DNA of 64,000 bases. It comes from Camillea tinctor (taxonomy: Eukaryota > Ascomycota > Sordariomycetes > Xylariales > Xylariaceae). The DNA lies in NCBI GenBank assembly GCA_022578605.1, contig MU394085.1:186001-250000 (forward strand), given 5' to 3'. A model generated the notes under the pieces. The model was not told where the DNA came from. It searched no databases and saw only the letters and a program-made list of their open reading frames with translations. A program made the position numbers and the translations under genes. Below, piece by piece: positions 12,066-22,542 of this stretch; within the stretch, counting starts at the first letter, position 1; the number at the start of each line of letters is the position of its first letter.

Positions 12066-13505
12066 TCATTCATTTAACATGACTTCAATGATACCATCTG
12101 CATCATTCTGCATGGGCAACCAAAATTTCACAACTCTGAAACCAGCCTCGTCAAGCAATGCTTCCCATTGCCGCTCAGTTCTCTCCATGCCTGCGTTAAA
12201 CGCCATCATACTCAAATCAAACATGGCATGAAAAGTTGAAGCTCCACGTTCTGGTACAATCATTTCATGTAGCAACAGCTTAGAATAGCCAGGTCTCATG
12301 GCTTTCTTGACTTGCTCCAGTATCGTTAAGCATTTGAAATCAGACCAGTCATGTAATACATGGTGATAGAAGTACGCTCGGGAACCTGATAGATTTTAGA
12401 TAGGATTGCTGTATCGGAAGACCAAGAGTCTTACCTGTGACTGGTTGTTCGGTAAAGAAATCGTATGCCACGAGCTCGATAGCTGGATCAATGTTCTGTA
12501 TCTGGCTGATGGTGGGCTCCAAGTCCTGAAGAATTAGCCGCCCTTTTAGATTTGGGTACTTCGAACGGAATGCGATAAGGTCTTGGCCTTTCCCTCCCCC
12601 CACGTCTACGAGTAGAGGCGAGCTATCTGTGATAGTGACTTCGTTGGACAGCCGTTCCTCCACAGGAAACCAATCCACCCAATTCTCTCTAGCTCCCATC
12701 GCAATCCCCGTAAAAGTGTTTAAGTCGTCCAAAACTTGTGGCCTTGACATGTAAAACTGGAATGCTGTGAGTTTTGTTTGGAAGGCATATTGCAGGAATC
12801 CATCCCGTGGATCTACAGGGCAACGATAGCCAGCCTCGCGAAGGTACGCGGGTGCTTTCATTGCTACCCCTACACCCATATCGCCACTGGGTGATTGGGT
12901 TAATTAGATATGTCTATACCATAAGCGATAAATATTTTGCTCACATCAACCTATGTCCGGCTGCGATTCCTTCCTTCGCCATAGCCCTGGTTACCGGTGT
13001 GGCTATCCACATGCGTTCGCCGACCTCTTCAACGAACCCAGTTGAAGCTAATGGTCTTAAAATTTGAACTGGCTCTTGTATTAGTATTAAGCAGTCAAGA
13101 ATGCGTGCTAGGTGCTTCTAAAAAGCTGGGAGAAACACACTGATCAACAATTCTTCTCCACCGGATAGTTCAGCAAGCTCCTTTGAGGTAATCGGGCCAT
13201 TGCGGTTCACGATCAACGTGAACAGATTGAGATCAATAGAAATCCTAGCAGCTATAACAATAAAAGGCTGACATGATCAGTGAGCTCAATGGCAATAGAC
13301 CAGAAAGAATTAGGGAGACAAGTGAGAAAAGGGGGGATACCGAAAACGCTAGATCCAACGCAGTATTCTCTGGCTTCTCAAGGGAACTCGAGAGCCTTCT
13401 ACTTAGCTCCAGAGCTTCCATTCTGGCGTTGTGGTCGCCATCGGATACTTTTTGACCAAGGCGGCTGAGTTGCTCAATGAGAGCAGAACTCTGATCTAGA
13501 CTCAT
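12066..13505 (-). CDS. SAM-dependent O-methyltransferase (5 exons, about 395 aa)
   Basis: This is a fungal secondary-metabolism O-methyltransferase of the plant COMT-like type (Pfam Methyltransf_2). Exons 13505-13341, 13267-13141, 13068-12945, 12886-12435 and 12385-12066 join with introns of 73, 72, 58 and 49 bp, and every phase closes. The N-terminal dimerisation/winged-helix part reads ENTALDLAFS, AARISIDLNLF, GPITSKELAELSG, ILRPLASTGFVEE and ATPVTRAMAKEGIAAGH. The catalytic half has YAFQTK, WVDWFPVEERL, the SAM motif VDVGGGKG (about residues 232-239), HHVLHDWSD with the general-base His near 301, LLLHEMIVPE and a C-terminal KFWLP. Its length and all key motifs are normal, so it looks functional, unlike its UstYa-like neighbour. 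It may methylate a hydroxyl of a polyketide, phenolic or peptide product; the substrate is not predictable. Confidence 0.9.
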
Positions 13506-15027
13506 AATGTTCGAGTCTGCACCAAGGCCAGAGCTAAGCAGGAAATTCTGACAATTTCGGGGACGTAAGACGAATATGAAGGAGTTTTTTTCCACCTGGG
13601 GCTCGCATCGCGAAAAAGGGGGGGGGGGGGGTTATAAGCATAAACTACCTACAAGTACAAGGCCACCTGATTCTTATGTGCTTGATTCGTTCCCCGGATA
13701 AGTTATGGAATCAAAAAGGCCCTTGGGGAAATACTTGATTCCATGTAGTAATGTCTGACCACCTATGCATTCGTCCGCCCCGAACACTGGCACAGCATAG
13801 CCAATAAGGAGAGCAAAATATCATTGATCATATTGTCATGGTCTTAGCAATGGGGGGTAAAACCAGACTTGGGGAGAACACAACATCTATTCGGGGCATA
13901 TTGATCACGTCTATAAGAATGGAGGCCCTGAATTTTACATATCGGCGGGATATGCGTATCTACACTATTTAACCCTACACTTAGTTAATGAATGGACCGA
14001 GGGTTTGTGAATCATGAAATTCACTTTTCTTTTCTTTTACCTTTATATCGATATTTTATTATGTTACCTATCCCCTCCCTCGCCCCTTCAATACAGATCT
14101 GTAAAGAGCCGATTTTTTTGTTGATTCCCTTCAGATTGCAGAACTCGTGAAGGGTTTCCCGATCTCCGCCCTCCCTCGCTCTGGGATTCGACTTAGATTG
14201 GAGAGAAGCCTTTGGCGCTCAATAAAACCCCTATAGAAGGAAGCCTAGTGGGTATCTATAGCTATTCTATTTTCTGGCCTCAAGAGACTTGTCTAAGATG
14301 CAGTTCGGGTCGTTGAGCCCAGTACTGCGGACATGTTGAATGTGAATGAAAGGGATGGGCTACTACTAATGTAAATTTGAGTGAAATCACTTTTTTATTA
14401 CAATGTAGGTAGGTACTGAGTTCTTGATACACTTTTTAAAACTACTATGCCCTCATATGAACGATTCCACAGCGCTTAAGGATATTATACTGTGATTAGA
14501 AAGATTCAGCATTATCATGTTACCGACCGACGTAAGAGTAAAGAGATATCAACTCCACCTCTCTTCCCACCTGGACACTCCTTACATGAATCAAGTTATG
14601 GATTACGCACTCCTCTATTTCATCTACTCTTCATGCTCATTCAGTAAAACTTACGTCCAATTCAGGTAAGTTAGGGTATTTCACCCTCAAGCCAATGACT
14701 CGGTTCATAAGAAGAATATCGCGTAGCCTGTGCCGACCCTATCTTCTCACCTACCTCGAATATTCTGTTTCGCAACTCGAGATGAAGACTCTCGCCCAAC
14801 AGTGAAACCTTAGATGCCTTATCCATATGGCGGCCCTCCCTGATCTGATCTGATCTGAACAGGAACAGATGCCCAGTGACTTTCACTTCACTTCACTTCG
14901 CTTCACTCATCATATCATTCTTCCCCTCATTACGCAGCCTCCCCCCTCCCTCTCACTATCCCAAAAGCTACATCATTTCACAGTTCCCATCACTCTTCAC
15001 TCACCAACCCCCCTTCCTTCTCCACCC
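13506..15027. other. Intergenic region with poly-G tract
   Basis: No gene is seen. It starts with the putative O-methyltransferase promoter. A homopolymer G run (about 13618-13631) and several A/T-rich stretches are present. The right end (14870-15060) is strongly pyrimidine-rich on the plus strand and includes repeated CTTCACTTCA-type units. Confidence 0.55.
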
Positions 15028-15537
15028 CTACCTTCCCCGTTCCCCTTTCTCCCACCCCCTCCCCGGCGGCGTGAACAATATCGGACAATCGCCGCACCGC
15101 GGGCACCCACGGTGCGGGCAATTGGGCCTGTCGGGGTTAGAGCAGTAGCTGCCGCTGCTGCGGTAGCGGCACTGGCAGCAGACGAAGCCGATGGGCTGGT
15201 GGCAGCGGACCAAGTCGGCCTTCGGGGGACCACACTCCTCTGTCTCCTCGCCGTCCAGGCTTAGTGGGAGGGATAAGGGCAGGAGGCGGGTATGCGTGGG
15301 GAGAATACTCGGTTCATCATTGTCGTCGTCGTGGCAGGGGCTCCTGCTGCTATGAGATCTGGGGAGCGGCGAGGAAGAGCATGTTAACGCGGGCGGTCGA
15401 GCGGGTGGCAGTGGAGAGGACCGGGAGTCGTGTCTGGGTCTGGGTCTGGGTCTGGGGCTGGTCAAGGAACGCTGCTGCAGGGTGTGCATACGGCGGTGCC
15501 GCGACGATGCGGGCTCGGGACGGTGCGCGGGAGTCAT
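15028..15537 (-). CDS. Small protein with CCxC...CxxHxxCxxC cysteine motif
   Basis: This is a 169-codon ATG frame. The N-terminal 100 residues are low complexity (Arg, Pro, Ser and His rich). They are followed by a compact Cys/His block: CHQPIGFVCCQC (about residues 112-123), then CSNPDRPNCPHRGCPRCGDC (about 132-151). The arrangement CCxC, a short loop, then CPHRGCPRC resembles the zinc-binding-type motif CxxCxHxxCxxC that recurs in many small uncharacterised proteins of filamentous fungi. The length, GC content and C-terminal position of the motif fit that group. The N-terminal half may be wrong, because an upstream exon or a downstream start could apply and low-complexity GC-rich DNA gives spurious frames. 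No function is assigned. Zinc binding is an inference from the Cys/His spacing. Confidence 0.45.
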   Translation of the reverse strand: MTPAHRPEPASSRHRRMHTLQQRSLTSPRPRPRPRHDSRSSPLPPARPPALTCSSSPLPRSHSSRSPCHDDDNDEPSILPTHTRLLPLSLPLSLDGEETEECGPPKADLVRCHQPIGFVCCQCRYRSSGSYCSNPDRPNCPHRGCPRCGDCPILFTPPGRGWEKGERGR

Positions 15538-18500
15538 TACGCAGGGAAACCGGACTCGGAGTTTGCAAACAGGCTTTTTTCTTCTTCTCTGATGTCTAAT
15601 ATGTGCCGGCTGCTAACTATCCTTATGGGACCAGGAAAGAAAACGGGAAGGAAGCCTGCGAGACCTTCCTTATTTGGAGGAATTGATGGTAACGCGATAA
15701 ACGCATGTTTCTTAGCTGAAACGAGAAACACTACATGGAGAACAAAAGGAACTGGTTCATGTTATGGGCGATATGTTCGACATGTTTCTTCTTGCCTTGG
15801 AGCCTGTGACACCAGACAAAGATAGGGAAGATTTTACTGTTTTAAGTGTCATGATAGCGTATATAGTACCTAAATCATTGCCTGAAACCCGTCTTCGTGT
15901 GGTCATCTCGAATAACCTGAGTACATTGAAAAGTTAAAAATAGGTTGGCCTGGTCTTTCCTAATGCTCGTTCCTCCCGTCCAAGATCATAGGAGACGTAG
16001 TTGGATCAGAAAATGAGTATAGAACCATCCTGAACTTGGGATAGGGAATACAGAGACAGTGCTCTGGTCGATATCGGAAACTCAGATGCTAAAGATTGAA
16101 AGGCTAACAAAGCCATCTAGTATCGTATTGCTCACCAAAATAGAAAAAGGAGGTGGTAGTTGTTAAGCCCTCACTTCGTGAAGATGTCTATTCGTTGCTT
16201 ACTATGAGCTAGCAAAAGACTAAAGCGGTAAGCACCACAAAACCTCGAATAATGGAATAGGGACAGGATATAGAGGCATGATTCGCTAAGAGCCAACCAG
16301 TGAGATTTGATGATACAGCAAACCTACCTAACTTGCCACGTTCGAGGTGTTAAACTAGGAAATCCATTGAGCCACACACACGTATAGTTTGATGGCTCTT
16401 GCTAAAGAGCACTGCCAAATACTGAAGCCACAACATCACAAACACCATCTTGTTGGCATTAAACTACTGAGATCTGGTGACTGCCTTTAATGGGTATTTA
16501 TCAACACGACTTAGAAGGACAATCGATGACAGAGTTTTGAGTGGTGCGATGATAATACGAACAAACACTCCAGGTAGCTCGGATTGACGTCAGAAGGCTT
16601 TGTCCTTGTCTGCCGAACGACCGCGTAACCGGCTTGGACATATACCTATCAACCCTTTTTGCAGCGATCACTGAACGGTAACCCATAGGCGACGAAGCCG
16701 GAATTCTACCGGTTCTGATTCGTACACTAGGTAGGGGCACCATATCACGACATAGGTGATCGTTGTCACGGTTGTCCAGCTTTCGCAAGACTTGGCGAGT
16801 TGTTGATGAGACTTACCCGAGAGGAGCGACAGCATCGGTTATTGCCTATGATAAGCTACATTAGATGTGTTACTCAAAGTCAAGAGAGTATACCTCCAAT
16901 GATAATAGATAGGTGCCGAAATTGCCACAGCGTCCCAAGCACTGCAGGTGCGAAACACGGCGCTGATCGACGCCAGTGATCCGTGGGACCATTGTAAGCT
17001 ACCTCTGGGGACGGTAGCGTATGTAGGAATAAGCAGCGGAAAGCTAGTAGGGATAAAAGACGGAGACCTGTGCCAATTTCGCCAATATCCGTCTGCCTTT
17101 TAACCACTAAGAAGATCACTCCACGGGGAGCAAATTGCTCTCACAGGTCGTAGATCGTACCACGAGTAGCGTGGTCCGTTTTTTGTTGACTTAGGGCCAA
17201 TGTCGCTGTGCCAATCTCCAGAGCAACAGATCATGTACGGATCAACGGGTTCGGACGATTAAGGGCGAACTCGGCACAGCGAAAGACCAACAATGTTCAT
17301 AGATTGTCCTTTTGACCAATCGATAGCGTGCCAATATGGATATCAGTAGGGGGGTGGATATTGGCCTGAGCTTCTATCGGTGAGTGACAGATCTCGAAGA
17401 CTATTGGATTCTCCCTTGCTCTCTGAGGATAGTGACGTGTTCACGCTTTCCCGTTATAAGACGGACACAACATAATGGCATCTGGCTCGCATCGAGAAGC
17501 AAAGAGTGAATGGACGGTTGTTATCAGTTATCTCCGGGGGGGGGGGGGCCTCGTCCCGACAGGTTTTTGCGATATGGTGGTGAGATTTGACCGCCGGAGT
17601 TTCACCTAGCAGCATGACTAGAGCAAGGGAAAACGCTGCACGAGGTCCGCAGAGCCGCCGAAGTTGTGGAGCGGAACGGAGGGGTTGTCGCCTTGCAGCT
17701 GTCCGCAGCCGGCGGCGGCGGATCTTTTAACCAAGGCGTCTCCTACATTAGCCCTCCCGCTCCTCTCTCCACAGAAAATAACCTGAGCAATCTTCCTATA
17801 AGTCAGCGTGACCCCCGGCAAGAGTGGTCCAGACAGGCCAATGACCCCCAAGGCACGGAAAGAAACCTCCCGGCAATACACTAGCAGCGAAGCGACGACT
17901 CGGAAAGACATAAGACGCAGCGGACAAAGACGCATTCCCACGAACAAATCTGGGTTGAACCAGGGGGGTTAGGAAGAGAACCTTCGGCAGGTCCTAAGCG
18001 GATGCCAAGGGACATATCCCAAGACTCCTATAGTGGGGATTTACTTCATACTACATATGTACTTGGTCCGTGATGGTGTTCCAAGCTGTACCGTCTAAGG
18101 GATGAACTTCGGATTATCCCACGCGTTCCGAGACGTGCAGCAAGGTCGACCGCATCAAGCATAGGAATGCATTATCAATCAAGGCCCTGATGGGTTTAAT
18201 AAGGGCTAAGGCGGTCTGCTGTTGGCTCGCTTGGGGGTGGAGTTGAATGGTTGATAGTACTCTAGTGTAGTGTAGTGCGTAGTGCGTACGCAGTACGCAG
18301 TACATGATGCTGATGCGTATGCGTATGCGTACATGAGGAGATTCTGAGCGGCATAACGGCCCCAACAGGCGGAGATACACCTAGGTAGGTATTCCTAACC
18401 CGAATCGACGAGGCGTCTAACCTCAGCCGGGACACCTTTGAAAAAGCTTGGAATGCCAATTGATCCATGCTGGCCACAAACCGCATCTGACAATACCGGT

Positions 18501-21109
18501 TTTCTAGAAAAATCGCTCGGCTATTCTTGACCCACGGGCCTAAACAAAAAAGAAGTCATTGAACATGGGGAGAGGAATGAAGCAGTGAAGGTAGATCAAG
18601 ACAGAGAATAAAGAAGAGAATAAAAAGAATAACAAGGAATAAGTGTGCATGCGTATTGAAAGAATCAGGGTCCATACTTTTCAGCCCTATATTTTTGTCA
18701 TATTTGTTTTCTTCATTCCTATCGTGGGGTTATGTTGTGATGGCAATGTATGTACATGGTAGAACAAAAGAAAAGGATGGGAGGGAGAGTGAGATCATCT
18801 TAGGTATAATCTTTTTTCTTCTCGTTTCCTCTTTCTCTTTTTCTTTTTTTGTATCACCAAGAATTCATGACTAGTACGTCTTCGGTAAATTCCTTTTTAG
18901 AGTAGTGCAGCTTCTAGTGTGGTAATGCGATGGGTCTCCGGTCCTTCTCACTCGGCGGAAATGGCGGGAGTACTTGCTTGTTTTTTCTGTCTTTCGCCTT
19001 CCTACCTTCCTACACTTTTAGTGTACCGGTGGTAGCACCTTCATTTTCTCTGGGGGTTTTTTTTTGTCCCCCTAAGGCCCGTGGTGGTGGTCATAAGGGT
19101 CAAGCTAGAGGACCCTGCAGACAAATGATCAGCAGGGCTTTTAAAAATGTTGCTCCTCACATGGTTGGTATTCCGAACATATTGTGGGGTTAATTGTTTT
19201 CCCTTGACTTTCTCCGCAGGTAAAGGCGGTTTGCACAGAAAAGTACCTATGTCCTTAGTCATGGAAATCTAGGCTAGGTAATGGTTTGAGGTCTCGAGGT
19301 CTCGTGGTCTCGTCATTAGTCCCCAACTGACATGAGCAAACTCCTCGTGTACGGAATAATTAATTTACACTTACATAGTATCCCGATACTCTAGACTACT
19401 TAAGTATCAAATCCTAGGGTTTTACACACTAGTGTAAAACAGGTCCACCAGAGAACAGAAAGAGAAGAAAGAGAAAACCCGGAAGGAACTAAGATAAAAA
19501 AAGAAAACTTATTTAGTAGTTTTACTGGTAGCTATTCTGGGAATAGTCAAAGATATCACCAACAGGACCTGAATCTTACTCACATAACGCAGAGGAATGG
19601 AGAGAGATTTGGCCGTTGCTATCATGTTTCGCATGTCTAGTACCTACATTTGCCAGCTCACCAGAGGAAGGACGCGCGAATAAGAATACATCCTTCCCTC
19701 TTTGACCTGCTTGACTTGATGCTGACTTTTATGACACGCGCGGGGAGTGCCTGCCTTGTCTGGCTTACCATGTACCAGTTTGGTAAATTGCCTGGGGTAG
19801 ATGGAGTAACAAGCAAGGGCGTGTAAATCGGTCTGGCTTATAACTGGGGCTGGCTGGGACCCTGCTGGAGCCTTGCTGGAGTGGGGGCAAGTCTCTGATT
19901 GGCCCCAACCCAAGGGTTTCAAGAATCGTCGGGCTATTCTTGAAAAGCCTCCCGCGGGCCGTTCCCCTGCAGCCCACGTCCTATTGGAGATAAAGATGAC
20001 CGAAGATGACATTCGGCCACGCTGGCAATGGATAATTGGGCGGAATCGGGTCGCAATAGTCCATTTGCTAATGACGGCACAGCGCTAGCCACCCGTCTAA
20101 TTGGGCTGGCTGAAATGCCCCGAACGGGGAAAGGAATATGATTCACCCTGATCTGCTTTCCCGTCAATATCGAGCAAGATATTAAAATACAACAGACCCA
20201 AATTATTTCAGACTTATTACTCTTTTTTAATTCCCATCTTCATCGCAATGGATAGTCATCATCAGCAATTCTGGTAAGGTGAATCGTTAAAGGGAAGGGA
20301 GGGGTGGGAAGAGGAGAGGATGGAAAGGATGTACTAGAAAGAAAAACAGAAATTTGATATATAAAAAAAAAGGGGTGGAGAGGTGAGTAGGGTAAGGATG
20401 TGTTTGTGTGGTGGATGAAAGAAGAGAGAGGATAAAGAGAGAGGTACGGAGTTACCTAGGCAAGATATCTATCTACAACCATGATAACAGCTCTGAGTAA
20501 GACAAAAACAGGAGAAAGAGGAGGTATAGACTCCTTGGTGGAATGGTCGGGGAAACAAAGGGAAAGAGTCAGGTACTCAGGTACTAGTATGGAGGTTATC
20601 GAATTTCTCAAGTAGTGTGCCGTGCACTGTCCCCTTTCCCCAATTCAGATCTCACACCCCCCACTGACGTATCCGTCCGGTTGTAACTTGGAGTGTTTGG
20701 AGTGGGCTGTACTGGTTGTGGTGGTACTTCGCAGAGACGTGGCGAAGGGATAGACCTGTTGGGTTGGATAGGTGTGTGTTTACCTGATATGCCCTTATGT
20801 GTTCTTGTATCTAACTTGTACCTTTCTCTTTCTTTCTCTTTCTCTCTAGGGGGTTTTCTCTTCTCTCCTTCTCTCTCCAAACTCTTTCATCTAGGTTACC
20901 TAGGTGCATAGTATTCCCTAACCTTACTTCCAGCCCAGTATCCCGCGAATCCCCCCGCGCCGCCATGGCCCACCCCTGTCGCCTGCTTGTCCTACTTACC
21001 TACCCTCTCTACGCTATGTTAGGTACTTAGGGTACAAAAAGTAGAATAGGTAGAGCAGGTAAGATTAGTGAGTAGGCAATGTACCTTAGGTACTGTAGTG
21101 TATCTACTA
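15538..21109. other. Long intergenic region, no gene recognised
   Basis: About 5.6 kb carries only unsupported frames under 125 codons. It holds a poly-G tract (about 17537-17548), small clustered repeats such as repeated GTATGC/GTACGC words (18280-18335), purine/pyrimidine-rich stretches (18600-18860, 20280-20450 and 20820-20880) and CCTAGG-type words (18382 and 20454). The 12-mer GGCTATTCTTGA occurs near 18520 and near 19933 with similar surroundings, perhaps an old dispersed repeat. Confidence 0.55.
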
Positions 21110-21374
21110 GTACACCTCCTCCTGGATCTAAAAGGGATTTGTGGGGCGGAATGTTCATCATATCTACCAGCCATAAACGGCTTAACATGATTGGTCCTAA
21201 GGTGTTGTGGAATTTCATAGATCACCTCGACATGACCTGCGGAGAGCTAAGTTTTAAGGATGGGCTCAGGACATCTGAAGTAGTTTTCTTAAGAAAATGT
21301 ATAAAGTAGTACGCTGTGGATATGGTGGACATTCCGCCCCACAAATCCCTTTTAGATCCAGGAGGAGGTGTAGT
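21109..21374. mobile_element. TA-flanked inverted-repeat element (MITE-like)
   Basis: Two copies of a 44-bp sequence lie in inverted orientation at 21111-21154 and 21329-21372 and match perfectly by eye. The match runs on imperfectly for about 13 bp inward (21155-21167 against 21316-21328), with differences that are C/T transitions. The outer ends read TA-CACCTCC and GGAGGTG-TA, so a TA target duplication as made by Tc1/mariner-type transposases is plausible. The roughly 150-bp interior has no coding capacity. The size (about 265 bp) fits a non-autonomous MITE. No second copy was noticed in this window. Confidence 0.6.
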
Positions 21375-22542
21375 AGTAAATCCCAAATCCCAGCCCAGTG
21401 GTCCACTTTTAAATTGCAAGAGACACACCCCTAGTTAAAAAAAATTGCCCTGTCCAAATTTGGGACCTGCGCATCCACCCACCGCATCTTGCGCATCCCA
21501 TCCCATCATCCACCAATCCACCATCCCACATTCGTCCTTACTTTCTCTCCTCTCTCCTCTCATCTCTCGTCTTCTCCGTTTCCTCCTCTCTCGTTCGCCC
21601 CAGTTTCGTTCTGATCCATGTAGACAGTATCCATCCTATCTTGTCATCCTAATTCCTTTTCTACGGCTTTCCCAGATCCCCGTTCTCCCGTATTTACCGT
21701 TCCCAACTCCTCTTTTACCGACCTGTTTCCCACCCCCTTCGGCCTCGATGCCTTTTCACCAGAGATCTAGACACCCAGCTAGACATCCAGCTAGATATCC
21801 AGTTAGATATCCAACCAGACGAATCAGTTTCTGATATGCGGCCATAGATCTATCTGCCACCAAGATAAACCTAGACCTGCTTTAGGACATCTGCTTAGGG
21901 CCGCCTCCACACATACATATACATATACATATACACTCACACTTACACTTGCACTTACATATCACGACTACATGTACGTGCCAAGCTGATAGATAATACG
22001 TACATATATCTGGCCAACCCGACCTTATCGCGACGCACTCGCTTATACGATATCCCGTACCTACGAATCACTTTCTTGCAACCCTGAGCGTTGGTCTGAT
22101 AGCTCTCAGGCACGGACAGGTGGTCGCGCATCACAGGTTCACCGGCTGAACCCCTTTCTGATCACATATTCACGAGGAAATCGAGATTGCTCCTTGTCTC
22201 TCTGTACATTATTGTCGAGCTCCTCCATCTCGACCTGGGCTTGAGACTTTGCAACTACATCTTGGGACTTGAGAATCTAAACGGTAGTCTTCATATAGGT
22301 AGTTCGATGCGGGCATCGCTGGGAATAAGATTGGCACCTTGTTAGACTTTGGTTCCTGGACCTGCTTCAACGTCGCAATCGCAACCTTTCCACGAGACTA
22401 AACCTATACCTTCGTCATCGTTCAACCTTCCCGCAAATAACACGTCTTGAAAGCTTCTTGCGAGGCAACCCTCTTCTTTCGAATCTTGTTCTTGGTTTTC
22501 CTTCCTATTTTGTTTATTATCCCAGGCCCGGCTTCCTCGACC
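21375..22542. other. Pyrimidine-rich leader of the downstream gene
   Basis: About 1.1 kb lies directly upstream of the plus-strand coiled-coil gene and is very C+T rich between about 21480 and 21720. Such tracts often mark fungal promoters and transcription starts, so this is probably promoter plus a long 5' leader, perhaps with a leader intron ending near the CCCAG at 22521-22525. A four-unit 12-bp tandem repeat lies at 21767-21814, and a short ACATAT repeat near 21912-21935. Confidence 0.5.
21767..21814 (+). repeat. 12-bp tandem repeat, four units
   Basis: The units read CTAGACACCCAG, CTAGACATCCAG, CTAGATATCCAG and TTAGATATCCAA. Successive units differ almost only by C-to-T (or G-to-A) changes, giving a stepwise drift along the array. 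Confidence 0.8.

Noticed and set aside
22447..22542. Upstream extension giving the coiled-coil protein a signal-peptide-like N-terminus
   Set aside because: It would begin with TTG, not ATG. The hydrophobic run comes from pyrimidine-rich leader DNA, and the first ATG is at 22543.
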